In this document: positions 41,301 to 53,997 of the stretch, in pieces
Position numbering within the stretch: position 1 is the stretch's first letter
How the letters are laid out: every line of letters begins with the position of its first letter
Origin: Ctena decussata
Taxonomy: Eukaryota > Mollusca > Bivalvia > Lucinida > Lucinidae
Direction: 5' to 3'
Length of the DNA: 64,000 bases
Assembly (NCBI GenBank): GCA_963989385.1
Contig: OZ022509.1
Location: forward strand, 76,778,667 to 76,842,666
Position numbers and translations under genes: made by a program
Notes under the pieces: model-generated
Told to the model about the DNA's origin: nothing
Database searches by the model: none
What the model saw: the letters and a program-made list of their open reading frames with translations, nothing else

Positions 41301-44300
41301 AATTTGAAGCAAATGTACCAAGCGGTCCAATCTCAAATACCCTAATATTTTTGTTGAAAAAAATGTGAGAAGCTTTTGCACTGCAAAAGCTTCTCATATT
41401 TTTCAACAAAAAATATCAGAAAACTAATGTAATCGTTAGTTAACGTTTCGTTAAAATTTCTGATAATGAAATCTCAAATACCCTAATATTTTTGTAGAAA
41501 AAAAATGTGAGAAGCTTTTGCACAAAAAATATCAGAAAACTAATGTCATCGTTAGTTTACGTTTCGTTAAAATTTCTGATGTTGAAATCTGTAATACCCT
41601 AATATTTTTGTTGAAAAAAAATGTGAGAAGCTTTTGCACAAAAAATATCAGAAAACTAATGTCATCGTTAGTTAACGTTTCGTTAAAATTTCTGATGTTG
41701 AAAGCTCAAATACCCTAATATTTTTGTTGAAAAAATGTGAGAAGCTTTTGCAGTGCTCGGTGAAGCCTCGTTACTGTTTTGCATGCCAGTGGCTGGACTA
41801 AGTTAAAATATATAAGCATACAAAATTTGAACCATATTTACCACGGTGTTCAAGAGTTATGAGCATTTTCAGTAGTTGGCCGTAAATTTTCAACTTGTGC
41901 TCGGCAAAGCCTCGTCCATCGAATAAGGTTGTTATGCGGGCGAGTCGTTAGACAATGTTGACATGTATAAGTATGCAAAATTTTATCAAAATATCCCATG
42001 CGGTTCAAGAGTTATAAGCATTTTCGCTAACTGATTACGGTTTTCACTAACTGATAACGGACGGACGGACGGACTCACACAGTGATTATAGTGCAAACCT
42101 GCGGGTTGTGCAATAAGAAGTTCTGCATACCAGTGGCTGGGCAATGTTAAATTTCATAAGTATACAAAATTTGAAGCAAATGTACCAAGCGGTCCAATCT
42201 CAAATACCCTAATATTTTTGTTGAAGAAAATGTGAGAAGCTTTTCACATTTTCAACAAACAATATCAGAAAACTAATGTAATCGTTAGTTAACGTTTCGT
42301 TAAAATTTCTGATGTTGAAATCTCAAATACCCTAATATTTTTGTTGAAAAAAAAATGTGAGAAGCTTTTGCATTTCTTATATTTATTCAACAAAAAATAT
42401 CAGATAACTAATGTAATCGTTAGTTAACGTTTCGTTAAAATTTCTGAAGTTGAAATCTGTAATACCCTAATATTTTTGTTGAAAAAAAATGTGAGAAGCT
42501 TTTGCGCTTCTCATATTTTTCAACAAAAAATACCAGAAAACTAATGTCATCGTTAGTTAACGTTTCGTTAAAATTTCTGATGTTGAAATCTGTAATACCC
42601 TAATATTTTTGTTGAAAAAAAATGTGAGAAGCTTTTGCACAAAAAATATCAGAAAACTAATGTCATCGTTAGTTAACGTTTCGTTAAAATTTCTGATGTT
42701 GAAAGCTCAAATACCCTAATATTTTTGTTGAAAAAATGTGAGAAGCTTTTGCAGTGCCAGTGAAGCCTCGTCACTGTTTTGCATGCCAGTGGCTGGACTA
42801 AGTTAAAATATATAAGCATACAAAATTTGAACCATATTTACCACGGTGGTCAAGAGTTATGAGCATTTTCAGTAGTCGGTCGTAAATTTTCAACTTGTGC
42901 TCGGCAAAGCCTCGTCCATCGAATAAGGTTGTTATGCGGGCGAGTCGTTAGACAATGTTGTCATGTATAGGTATGCAACATTTTATCAAAATATCCCATG
43001 TGGTTCAAGAGTTATAAGCGTTTTCGCTAACTGATTACGGTTTTCGCTAACTGATAACGGACGGACGGACGGACTCACACAGTGATTATAGTGCAAACCT
43101 GCGGGTTGTGCAATGAGAAGTTCTGCATACCAGTGGCTGGGCAATGTTAAATTACATAAGTAAAAGTATACAAAATTTGAAGCAAATGTACCAAGCGGTC
43201 CAATCTCAAATACCCTAATATTTTTGTTGAAAAAAATGTCAGAAGCTTTTGCACTGCAAAAGCTACTCATATTTTTCAACAAAAAATATCAGAAAACTAA
43301 TGTAATCGTTAGTTAACGTTTCCTTAAAATTTCTGATGTTGAAATCTCAAATACCCTAATATTTTTGTTGAAAAAAATTTGTGAGAAGCTTTTGCATTTC
43401 TCATATTTTTTCAACAAAAAATATCAGAAAACTAATGTAATCGTTAGTTAACGTTTCGTTAAAATTTCTGATGTTGAAATCTGTAATACCCTAATATTTT
43501 TGAGAAAAAAAATGTGAGAAGCTTTTGCACAAAAAATATCAGAAAACTAATGTCATCGTTAGTTTACGTTTCGTTAAAATTTCTGATGTTGAAATCTGTA
43601 ATACCCTAATATTTTTGTTGAAAAAAAATGTGAGAAGCTTTTGCACAAAAAATATCAGAAAACTAATGTCATCGTTAGTTAACGTTTCGTTAAAATTTCT
43701 GATGTTGAAAGCTCAAATACCCTAATATTTTTGTTGAAAAAATGTGAGAAGCTTTTGCAGTGCTCGGTGAAGCCTCGTTACTGTTTTGCATGCCAGTGGC
43801 TGGACTAAGTTAAAATATATAAGCATACAAAATTTGAACCATATTTACCACGGTGTTCAAGAGTTATGAGCATTTTCAGTAGTTGGCCGTAAATTTTCAA
43901 CTTGTGCTCGGCAAAGCCTCGTCCATCGAATAAGGTTGTTATGCGGGCGAGTCGTTAGACAATGTTGACATGTATAAGTATGCAAAATTTTATCAAAATA
44001 TCCCATGCGGTTCAAGAGTTATAAGCATTTTCGCTAACTGATTACGGTTTTCACTAACTGATAACGGACGGACGGACGGACTCACACAGTGATTATAGTG
44101 CAAACCTGCGGGTTGTGCAATAAGAAGTTCTGCATACCAGTGGCTGGGCAATGTTAAATTTCATAAGTATACAAAATTTGAAGCAAATGTACCAAGCGGT
44201 CCAATCTCAAATACCCTAATATTTTTGTTGAAGAAAATGTGAGAAGCTTTTCACATTTTCAACAAACAATATCAGAAAACTAATGTAATCGTTAGTTAAC

Positions 44301-47297
44301 GTTTCGTTAAAATTTCTGATGTTGAAATCTCAAATACCCTAATATTTTTGTTGAAAAAAAAATGTGAGAAGCTTTTGCATTTCTTATATTTATTCAACAA
44401 AAAATATCAGATAACTAATGTAATCGTTAGTTAACGTTTCGTTAAAATTTCTGAAGTTGAAATCTGTAATACCCTAATATTTTTGTTGAAAAAAAAATGT
44501 GAGAAGCTTTTGCGCTTCTCATATTTTTCAACAAAAAATACCAGAAAACTAATGTCATCGTTAGTTAACGTTTCGTTAAAATTTCTGATGTTGAAATCTG
44601 TAATACCCTAATATTTTTGTTGAAAAAAAATGTGAGAAGCTTTTGCACAAAAAATATCAGAAAACTAATGTCATCGTTAGTTAACGTTTCGTTAAAATTT
44701 CTGATGTTGAAAGCTCAAATACCCTAATATTTTTGTTGAAAAAATGTGAAAGCTTTTGCAGTGCCAGTGAAGCCTCGTCACTGTTTTGCATGCCAGTGGC
44801 TGGACTAAGTTAAAATATATAAGCATACAAAATTTGAACCATATTTACCACGGTGGTCAAGAGTTATGAGCATTTTCAGTAGTCGGTCGTAAATTTTCAA
44901 CTTGTGCTCGGCAAAGCCTCGTCCATCGAATAAGGTTGTTATGCGGACGAGTCGTTAGACAATGTTGTCATGTATAGGTATGCAACATTTTATCAAAATA
45001 TCCCATGCGGTTCAAGAGTTATAAGCGTTTTCGCTAACTGATTACGGTTTTCGCTAACTGATAACCTATGGACGGACGGACTCACACAGTGATTTTAGTG
45101 CAAACCTGCGGGTTGTGCAATGAGAAGTTCTGCATACCAGTGGCTGGGCAATGTTAAATTACATAAGTAAAAGTATACAAAATTTGAAGCAAATGTACCA
45201 AGCGGTCCAATCTCAAATACCCTAATATTTTTGTTGAAAAAAATGTCAGAAGCTTTTGCACTGCAAAAGCTACTCATATTTTTCAACAAAAAATATCAGA
45301 AAACTAATGTAATCGTTAGTTAACGTTTCCTTAAAATTTCTGATGTTGAAATCTCAAATACCCTAATATTTTTGTTGAAAAAAATTTGTGAGAAGCTTTT
45401 GCATTTCTCATATTTTTTCAACAAAAAATATCAGAAAACTAATGTAATCGTTAGTTAACGTTTCGTTAAAATTTCTGATGTTGAAATCTGTAATACCCTA
45501 ATATTTTTGAGAAAAAAAATGTGAGAAGCTTTTGCGCTTCTCATATTTTTCAACAAAAAATACCAGAAAACTAATGTCATCGTTAGTTAACGTTTCGTTA
45601 CAATTTCTGATGTTGAAATCTGTAATACCCTAATATTTTTGTTGAAAAAAATGTGAGAAGCTTTTGCACAAAAAATATCAGAAAACTAATGTCATCGTTA
45701 GTTAACGTTTCGTTAAAATTTCTGATGTTGAAAGCTCAAATACCCTAATATTTTTGTTGAAAAAATGTGAGAAGCTTTTGCAGTGCTCGGTGAAGCCTCG
45801 TCACTGTTTTGCATGCCAGTGGCTGGACTAAGTTAAAATATATAAGCATACAAAATTTGAACCATATTTACCACGGTGTTCAAGAGTTATGAGCATTTTC
45901 AATAGTTGGCCGTAAATTTTCAACTTGTGCTCGGCAAAGCCTCGTCCATCGAATAAGGTTGTTATGCGGGCGAGTCGTTAGACAATGTTGACATGTATAA
46001 GTATGCAAAATTTTATCACAATATCCCATGCGGTTCAAGAGTTATAAGCATTTTCGCTAACTGATTACGGTTTTCGCTAACTGATAACCTATGGACGGAC
46101 GGACTCACACAGTGATTATAGTGCAAACCTGCGGGTTGTGCAATAAGAAGTTCTGCATACCAGTGGCTGGGCAATGTTAAATTACATAAGTATACAAAAT
46201 TTGAAGCAAATGTACCAAGCGGTCCAATCTCAAATACCCTAATATTTTTGTTGAAAAAATGTGAGAAGCTTTTGCACTGCAAAAGCTTCTCATATTTTTC
46301 AACAAAAAATATCAGAAAACTAATGTAATCGTTAGTTAACGTTTCGTTAAAATTTCTGATGTTGAAATTTCAAATACCCTAATATTTTTGTTGAAAAAAA
46401 TATGAGAAGCTTTTGCATTTCTCATATTTTTCCAACAAAAAATATCAGAAAACTAATGTAATCGTTAGTTAACGTTTCGTTAAAATTTCTGATGTTGAAA
46501 TCTGTAATACCCTAATATTTTTGAAAAAAAAATGTGAGAAGCTTTTGTGCTGCAAAAGCTTCTCATATTTTTCAACAAAAAATATCAGAAAACTAATGTA
46601 ATCGTTAGTTAACGTTTCGTTAAAATTTCTGATGTTGAAAGCTCAAATACCCTAATATTTTTGTTGAAAAAAATGTGAGAAGCTTTTGCATTTCTCATAT
46701 TTTTCAACAAAAAATACCAGAAAACTAATGTAATCGTTAGTTAACGTTTCGTTAAAATTTCTGATGTTGAAATCTGTCATACCCTAATATTTTTGTTAAA
46801 AAAAATGTGAGAAGCTTTTGCACAAAAAATATCAGAAAACTAATGTCATCGTTAGTTAACGTTTGATAAAATTTCTGATGTTGAAAGCTCAAATACCCTA
46901 ATATTTTTGTTGAAAAAATGTGAGAAGCTTTTGCAGTGCTTGGTGAAGCCTCGTCACTGTTTTGCATGCCAGTGGCTGGACTAAGTTAAAATATATAAGC
47001 ATACAAAATTTGAACCATATTTACCACGGTGTTCAAGAGTTATGAGCATTTTCAGTAGTTGGCCGTAAATTTTCAACTTGTGCTCGGCAAAGCCTCGTCC
47101 ATCGAATAAGGTTGTTATGCGGGCGAGTCGTTAGACAATGTTGACATGTATAAGTATGCAAAATTTTATCAAAATATCCCATGCGGTTCAAGAGTTATAA
47201 GCGTTTTCGCTAACTGATTACGGTTTTCGCTAACTGATAACGGACGGACGGACGGACGGACTCACACAGTGATTATAGTGCAAACCTGCGGGTTGTG
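38392..47297. repeat. 8.9-kb higher-order satellite array, nine units of about 0.87-1.27 kb
   Basis: Each higher-order unit has two parts. Part 1 is two to five copies of a 90-130-bp monomer (CGTTTCGTTAAAATTTCTGA ... ATACCCTAATATTTTTGTTG), each able to fold because GAGAAGCTTTTGC is mirrored by GCAAAAGCTTCTC. Part 2 is a single-copy segment of about 500 bp (GCATGCCAGTGGCTGGACTA ... TTCAAGAGTTATGAGC ... (GGAC)n ... CTGCGGGTTGTGCAA). The (GGAC)n landmark recurs near 38.92, 40.18, 41.19, 42.06, 43.06, 44.06, 45.07, 46.09 and 47.24 kb. All open frames here are repeat readings. Confidence 0.9.
41520..45540. repeat. Recent duplication, two adjacent blocks of about 2,007 bp
   Basis: Private variants recur 2,007-2,008 bp apart: TTGAAGAAAATGTGAGAAGC (42,220 / 44,228), TTTCTTATATTTATTCAAC (42,37x / 44,38x), CGTTTCCTTAAAATTTCTGA (43,317 / 45,325) and ACATAAGTAAAAGTATACAA (43,154 / 45,162). 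Two one-kb units were therefore copied together as a dimer. Confidence 0.8.
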
Positions 47298-47600
47298 CCA
47301 TGCAAAGAACTTAATTTGTACTCTAGGAGGAAATCCTCTAAGAGTAAATTTATTCCTTTAAGAGTTGATCCAAGCTCCAGAAATGAAAACCAGGAAGTCA
47401 AATAGTTGTTTCCACTTGTAAAAATGGTGGGACAATATGGCTGGCGATATATCCATTTGAATGTATGCACAAAGCATGTAGACGTTCGAGTTGTCATGAG
47501 AAAACATGCGTTAGAACTCATGTGAAGAGCAAACTTTGTAAAATCTGCGCGATACAGATTTCTCAGGTGCCATGAGAGTGTTAATTTAAAATGAGCCGCG

Positions 47601-47821
47601 ACACAAACAAAGTGGCATGTGCACCCAGCAAAGATTCAGGTCAGCCTGGGTGTCCGCCCAGTCTGATCAGAGTTTTCGCTATCCGCATGAAGCTAGCACA
47701 CTCCTGGTTACCATATAAGCGCACAGCAAGGACACAGATCAGACTGGGCGAATGCCCAGGCTGATCTGATTCTTTGCTGATAACACGTGCCACGTTGTTC
47801 ATTTTATCGTGTCGTGGCTCA
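47601..47821. mobile_element. MITE, GAGCCGCGACAC family
   Basis: Starts GAGCCGCGACACAAACAAAG and ends TTTTATCGTGTCGTGGCTC; internal CAGCCTGGGTGTCCGCCCAG and CCCAGGCTGATCTGATTC. Confidence 0.8.
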
Positions 47822-48244
47822 AATGTCTAGTTCTATCCTCGCGGAGGAGCAGGATGATGTTTTGCGCTGTCTCAACAGGCTATGCATGAGGGTACCTGTT
47901 GTCCGCTTAAAATATTCCAGAAGCTCAGGACAACCTGTGCGCATACGTCGCCTTATAAGCGCATGCGCAACAACTCGACTATATAGAATTTACTGAGCAA
48001 GCAGCATTGTAAACGCATTTTGCGCAAGCTGGTTTGGCATGCAAATATTTCACAACTTAATACTGGTCTGGGAAACGCCGTTACGGAACTGAACATCATA
48101 TACCTACAACAGATTGCTCCACTGTACGCCATTTAATGACTATGATATGGTGACTGATTGGGTGTTTATAATAAAATTATTTTTATCAAATAATAAATAT
48201 TAATTAGAGTTAATTAGGGTTTTTAGGCAAAGAGATTAGAATAG

Positions 48245-48527
48245 AATTTAAGACTGGTCGGATGTGCATTCTTATCATGGTCTTTGCACTTAGCACGAAA
48301 TAATGCCACTTTTCTTGTGACACGGCTCAATCCAGAGCGCAGTTTGATGACAAGGTATTCTGTCATTTTATGACCCTGTTATATGTATGAGACTGGGTAA
48401 TTCTTTGAAAGGATTAGAGGATTAGGGTTTCGGCTGTCAATAAACAAGAACTATCGTGCCAACAGTGTCAAGCAAAACCGAACCTTACAGCATAATTATG
48501 CTTGGCCTATGCATCTAAATAACTGAA
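48245..48527. repeat. Dispersed repeat shared with 54,250-54,515
   Basis: Common blocks in the same order: GGATGTGCAT / GGATGCGCAT, GACACGGCTCAA / GGTACGGCTCAA, GATGACAA..ATT, TTTTATG.CCCTG, GATTAG..TTAG, CAATAAACAAGA / GAATAAACAAGA, CAAGCAAAAC.G..CCTTACAGC. In both places a GAGCCGCGACAC MITE is adjacent. Confidence 0.6.
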
Positions 48528-48748
48528 CACAAAACAAAGTGGCATGTGAGTCCAGCGCAGACTCAGCTCAGTATGGGCATCCGCCCAGTCTGACCAGATC
48601 TTCATTGTCCGCATGGAGGTAGTTTAGACCCTTAGCTACCCTTTAAGCGCACAGCGAAGCCTCTGATCAGACTACGCGGGTGTCCAGGAAGAAGTGTCTT
48701 CGCGCGGCCGACATGCCACTTTGCTTGTTTTGTCGTGTCGCGGCTCAA
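48528..48748. mobile_element. MITE, GAGCCGCGACAC family, left end decayed
   Basis: ACAAAGTGGCATGTGAGTCCAG, GGGCATCCGCCCAGTCTGAC, GGAGGTAGTTTAGACCCTTAG, and right end GCTTGTTTTGTCGTGTCGCGGCTC. Confidence 0.75.
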
Positions 48749-49705
48749 TTGTCGATTTGTTAGACGGTTAATGCGAACAGGGTAAAGACTAAATCGAGAT
48801 CTTGACCGAGACTTTTTCTTTGGAGGGAAAACCGGTCTTATAGCCGAATAAGTTAGTTCATCTTTTTGCGAACAGCATAAGACTCTGTTCCGACTCTTCC
48901 ACAAGAATGGGTCAACTTTTCACATTAATGAGGAAAACATCTAACTGCTTTTACAAGTTAACAAATTTGAACAACTGTTTAGATTAGTCTAAATAATTTT
49001 CATCTCGGGGGCATGCACTATTCAAGTAAAAATTTTAGCACTCATTGCCCCCTCCGCCGCGCCCCAACGTTCCGCGAGGAGGAATCCATAGTTGAGTAAC
49101 AATGCGTATCATAATACTGATACGTTTTTTTCAACGTTTTGCGCGGTGGAAGACATTGTAGAAGCTGCGCTTACTGGCCCACGTGCATCAGAAATGTGTT
49201 TCAGAACATAACCCGTACATCAGTATTCAAAGCTAAGAACTGGTGTTGAAGGGAGCGGTCTGGTCAGGATCTCCTCTGTATTGCAAACAGCTAACAGTTA
49301 TTTAAGCAAATGAGACGCGGGATTCACACACGCATGTATGAACTATGCAAGCTCAGTTCATCCAGCATCCAAGCAAAACCTGACATTTCCAGACTGCACA
49401 TACGCGCAGGCTGTTCTGTGACGTTCGGACTGTACATTCGATGCGCATGTAACTGTCATATACATTTTGACCCACGTCGCGAAATATTCGCGTCAAAAAC
49501 TAGACTCAACATGTAATGCGCAGTCTGATCAGACATGGGCAGTTCTCTTTCAAACCAGTGCACAGCCTAGCCATTTTCTTTGCGAACCCTGATAGTGTGC
49601 ATGTTTGTAGCCTGACACAGTTTGTTTATGCAAAGGTACTTTTTCTACGAATGAGGTCAATATTAGGTTAAATAACAAAGTGACACTCGATTAACATGAT
49701 TAAGG
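48749..49705. other. Spacer
   Basis: No exon or complete repeat supported. CGCAGTCTGATCAGACATGGG at about 49,519 resembles a small part of the MITE family. Confidence 0.4.
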
Positions 49706-49707
49706 CC

Positions 49708-49708
<1 letters not shown>

Positions 49709-49766
<58 letters not shown>
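49709..49766. repeat. (TG)n followed by (GA)n microsatellite
   Basis: About 22 TG dinucleotides, then six GA. The Cys/Val-alternating frame across it (49696-49887) and the minus-strand Thr/His frame are artefacts. Confidence 0.95.
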
Positions 49767-49900
49767 TCTGACTTTAACGGTCCTTTCACCATACATTAGA
49801 TGTTTTGGAAATGTGCAGTCAGACAAGACACAAACGTCTGCTTTCTGGAATATAATACCATGTTCTGTGAATTTTGTATGCCAGTGACCCATTTCTGGTT

Positions 49901-50066
49901 TGATGGATGGATGACGCCGTTTTAAGTCCTTTTTCAACAGTATTACAAGTTAAAGGGTACTCCGTTTACAGTAAGAAAAATTTCCGCCTCCATTAGGTAT
50001 CGAACTCGAACCGCTAATTAGCAGCCTCAGTTTTTACCCATCTGAGTTTCCGAGGCCCCTACGTGT
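49901..50066 (-). mobile_element. SINE family C copy, diverged
   Basis: On the minus strand: GGGGCCTCGGAAACTCAGAT, box-B-like GTTCGAGTTCGATACC, GAGGCGGAAATTTTT, GTAAACGGAGTACCC, and a 3' end GGCGTCATCCATCCATCA. Matches family C in order. Confidence 0.65.
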
Positions 50067-50674
50067 ATCACCACCAAGCTGTGTATTTGAACAGTCTGGT
50101 CAAAAGGCATACGCAATTTTCTCAAATGCAATGGGCGAAAAAATATCCTATGTATTTATCAAGGTGTAAATGTTTTTGAAGCATTTGAAGATGTCTGCGA
50201 AAATGACGGTAAATTATCCAAAGAAAGGAATACTGTGGGATCCGTTAGAGACGCCCCTGTTATATTTGGACATATGCAAACTATGCAGTCTTTCCATCAG
50301 CTTCAAAACGTACGCAATTTACAGTTCGGTGCATAAGCGCAGGCTGTTCTTGGCATGCGCTATTTTGTATATGTCCAAAAATATGTTTTTCATGCGGTAA
50401 TGATGGCGCCTTATCTATAAAACAGACTGCACACTGACAATAAACATGTCATAGCTGCGGGCGGCGATTAGCCGTTGTGTCGGCAACAGTACCAAGTGTG
50501 TCTTAAAAAGATATCTTTATATACAGCGTAAATCCAGGTCAGACACCACAGGATGCGGTATCTGATCAGGGCCGTCACTGTTTGTATCTAAACAGAAATT
50601 TCTGAGCAGATCAGATACTTTGACATTCATCGAATATAAAAATAAATGAAACATCCAATAATAAAAACATCGTG

Positions 50675-50993
50675 CACTGTAAAAAATCCGTAGATTTTAC
50701 GGTAGAATAACTGGCAACTAGCTGCCAATCTCTTTCCCGTTATATTTACGGGCGTTTGCCTGTAAGACATTGTTGGAAATCACGAAATGGAAGTGTTATG
50801 TTAACTGGCCGCACTCGAAAATAACCTTATATTGTTGAAGGGCTATCAGACCAAAACGACGCCTGTTCTATTCTGTCCTACACGGCTTGATGATTCCTGC
50901 AACTTTTACGTGTACCCGTTACATAACGGGAAAAGGACTGGTAGTTGGTTGCCAGTTATTCTACCGTAAAATCTACGGAATTGTTTTACAGTG
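50675..50993. mobile_element. 319-bp MITE with about 45-bp TIRs (CACTGTAAAA...)
   Basis: Left end CACTGTAAAAAATCCGTAGA then TTTTACGGTAGAATAACTGGCAAC is mirrored at the right by GTTGCCAGTTATTCTACCG ... TACGGAATTGTTTTACAGTG, with a 1-2-bp length difference. Interior also has a weaker mirrored CCCGTTAT pair (50,73x and 50,92x). No ORF. Confidence 0.8.
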
Positions 50994-51486
50994 TAAATAA
51001 GTCAATAAACGTTAACATGCAGACTTTCTCTTAATTATTGTCAGGTCGAGGGCAGACAAGTAGATATACTGACGTCGGAAAACGTCCGCTCAATCTGGCG
51101 GTCCATTTGCCTGAAACCGATCTGTTCACTAAGTGAATGCCTTGATGCCTTAAAACGTGTGATAGTCTGACGACGGCATATGGAAATTCTTTGCCCGTAA
51201 GCCGCCTTTTCATGGAAGAGAAAATCTTAGACCTTGATTCCGGAAATTTTTTGCGAGGCCTGATCAGGAAATGCGCAGTTCGTTGTTCCATCTGGTGTCT
51301 GTATGCTTGATTCCGGATAATGTCAACGCAGTCTGATCAGAAATTTTGTTTTGTGAATTATACATTCTATCGGTGCTAAATGCGCAGGTCAGTTGGAGCG
51401 TTATGTACATTCTTAGAAGCGCATGCGTATTTGCACGTTGCTCATGTCATCGCCGATCTTGCGCTAAAGATACACAGAAGCCTTAT

Positions 51487-51674
51487 CGTTGGATGGATGA
51501 CTTGCGGGTTTACGTCCTTTTCAACAGTATTTTAGTCATTTATGGATGATGAGAGGCTAATAACGAATGGCTTTGTGCAATTGAACCCCGTTTACGTTTA
51601 AAAAGGTTCTCGCTTCAAGCGGAGATCCAACGCGGGACAGCTAGATCAGCTTTACTGAGCCACCGGGGCTCCAA
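51487..51674 (-). mobile_element. SINE family C copy
   Basis: Reverse complement: GGAGCCCCGGTGGCTCAGTA, CTGATCTAGCTGTCCCGCG, GCGAGAACC, GTAAACGGGGTTCAATTGCA, CATTCGTTATTAGCCTCTC, AAGTCATCCATCC. Box A (GGTGGCTCAGTA) is preserved; box B is partly lost. Confidence 0.7.
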
Positions 51675-51679
51675 AAATG

Positions 51680-52650
51680 TTTTGGATTGGTGTTGTTATA
51701 AAAGGTTTCTCAGGCCATGTACATAAAACAAATACTCGAATCAACCTGCGCGGGCATATACACAAACACATAAAAATGGTTTCGGTTTAAACTTTTAAAA
51801 TTTCAGCATCAAATTTACTCGGAATACAGAATACTTTGATTAGGCTGCGCGGACACGCGGGCTGACATGTCTCCTTCTGTCTGTAAAACTACTATTTTGC
51901 AGCGTGTTATATTTTTGTGTATTACTTATGGCAAGTGTCATAACCTTAAATATTAGGTGTTTGATCTTTATGACCACCGGCTATGAAGTATGGACCTGGG
52001 AATTATTGATTTCTTTAGTTACCGTTTTAACGCGAGGTAGTTTTAAACGGTAAATTTCGTTAGCGTCATTTGTGTCCGAAAATGTTACTGGCAGCAGGCC
52101 TGTGCGCGAGCATTTGGGCTCCAATGTGGTTGTCCAAATTTTCGCGATGTCTGAATATTTAGGATCAGTGCGACAATACACGGCCGTGTCTGTGATATGA
52201 ACGGTTCTTGGTCGAGGAGAGGACGGACACTGGACAGACGCACGGTGCCCGTACTGCGACCGAAGGTGTATGTTATGGGGACTGGGGAACAGCATTATGA
52301 TAATTGGACTGAAAAAAAAATAAATCCATGATGATTTTAAGCCGAAAGTGCATCAGTTACTGAACAAGTATTTACTCTCAAAACTAATTTCTGAAACTGA
52401 AAAGCAGTAATCAAAATGTATGCTCGAATTTATTGTCAGAGGATACAGCGCATGCATGCAAGATGCAGGCCGGTGTGTTCACCCGCAGATAGTGTATGTC
52501 TATAGACAAGATTTTTCTCTCGCCGCAGCCTTTCATATTATATATACGAAAACGTCGATGCTGCCTGAGGGCTCTTTTGTTTGAAATCTGCGAACAATGT
52601 AGTTTTTATATGGACTCTTTTATTTTGGTCCAATAATCTACAGCAATTGT
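51680..52650. other. Spacer
   Basis: No repeat ends or exon boundaries recognised. The 104-codon minus frame at 51981-52295 has no motif and is not called. Confidence 0.4.
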
Positions 52651-52654
52651 CATA

Positions 52655-53460
52655 AAGTCTGCTTATCATTACTGGGAAATCCGTCCGTCTGTCACGCCTA
52701 AAACAACGTTTGTATAATCAACTTCTCCTACAGTTTTTAAGCAATCAATCTGAAATTTGGCACAAATGTTGCGGACATATTGAAGATGTGCACCTGCCTT
52801 TTGAAAAACAGAAAAAGGAACCTAGTATGAGTAGGGCGACTTTTGAGGCCTCCATTCAATTGTACTTAAAATAACATGGTTCCCGTTGTGCTCACCATCT
52901 GAGTGAACCCAGCAGGCACATTACATAGAAAGGACGTCGTACTAACGTCGATGCGACGAAATGACGTCGCACCGACGTTAGTGCGACGTCATTCTGACGT
53001 CATGTGCCCGCTGGGAACAGGTTCATACAGAAATAATATGTTTCTTCTTCGTGAGTCCCCAGAATAACATGATTTCAGATATACCTGTGTTGTTTCAATA
53101 ATTTTAGAAAAGCTGTGTTTAAAAGGGTTTCTTTTAATGATATAAGATAGTTAATATAGCTTTACAGAACACTTGATAATAGGTTTTTGGGGGCACACTT
53201 CTAAGTGGCACAGCACTGCTAACAGATGAAGACAAAATCATGGCCTTTTCAAACGGTTGTGGCTATTGCAGAATGTTAAGGTTGTATAATAAACTCCGTC
53301 CACAGTTTTTCCGCTATCAATTTGAAACTGTGCACAGATATTCTAGAGATATTGAAGATATGTATGTGCTTTTTGAAGAGGGGATAATCAATTTTTATAA
53401 CATTTCGGCCTTTTCAAACGTAGATTTTGTTTCGGTTTTGGCTAATACAGTATGATAAGA
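52655..53460 (+). mobile_element. Pearl-like tandem core, interrupted by a MITE
   Basis: GTATAATCAACTTCTCCTACAG / GTATAATAAACTCCGTCCACAG, then ATCAAT.TGAAA..TG.CACA.AT and ATATTGAAGAT.TG, occur at about 52,711 and 53,283, i.e. two related units on either side of the MITE at 52,908-53,015. Opens with CCGTCCGTCTGTC. The same unit type is seen at 58.8-59.5 kb. Confidence 0.55.
52908..53015. mobile_element. 108-bp MITE, TIR CCCAGCAGGCACAT
   Basis: CCCAGCAGGCACAT at the left pairs with ATGTGCCCGCTGGG at the right. The inside is also palindromic (GTACTAACGTCG.TGCGACG / CGTCGCACCGACGTTAGTGC). A right-half relic of the same family is at 61,950-62,001. Confidence 0.8.
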
Positions 53461-53510
53461 TTGTATAATCCCGCACTCCTTTCACAGTTTGCTAGCAATA
53501 AGGTCGCGTT

Positions 53511-53907
53511 TACACGACCAAAGTTTTTATGACAAAGTAGGTTTGTCACAGAAAAAAATGCTCGTGTAAATGCCAAAATATGACAATGTTTCTTTGACAA
53601 ATATATATGGTACAGTGCTTCGATAAATTAAATTTGTCCGTGTAAATGGAGAACTTTGCTAAAGATTATGTAACAAAGAACATTGCTACAAGCGTGGAAA
53701 ATGTGACAAAGATTTTGTTTCATCGCTGCAGGAGATTTTGACAAATAATGTTTGGTCGTGTGAACACTGCAGCAAATATTTCATTGCCAACATTTCTGTG
53801 ACAAAGATTCTATGGCATATTTTCTTTAACAAATAATTTGCTCCGTGTAAACGCAAAATGTTTGTCATACTTTCTTTGTTAAAATTTCTGTGACACAGAA
53901 ACTTCGC
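53511..53907. mobile_element. About 395-bp MITE, termini AAGG(C/T)CGCGTTTA
   Basis: Left AAGGTCGCGTTTACACGACC; right TCGTTTAAACGCGGCCTTAA. Internal words TGACAAAG / CTTTGTCA and CGTGTAAA are mirrored many times. No ORF; the minus-strand 112-codon frame (53686-54024) runs out of the element and is not supported. Confidence 0.65.
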
Positions 53908-53997
53908 TCGTTTAAACGCGGCCTTAAGAATATAAAGAATGAATAGACACGGGGGCATAATCTGTGTCTTACAAACACAATTTTCTAGTTGCAAATA

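Noticed and set aside
38392..47297. Many 60-98-codon frames in the satellite (for example 42986-43282 and 41518-41718)
   Set aside because: They recur at satellite spacing, are rich in F/K/I from AT monomers, and change frame with monomer number.
38392..47297. CRISPR-like array
   Set aside because: Repeats are long, diverged and in tandem with repeated, not unique, spacers; the genome is eukaryotic.
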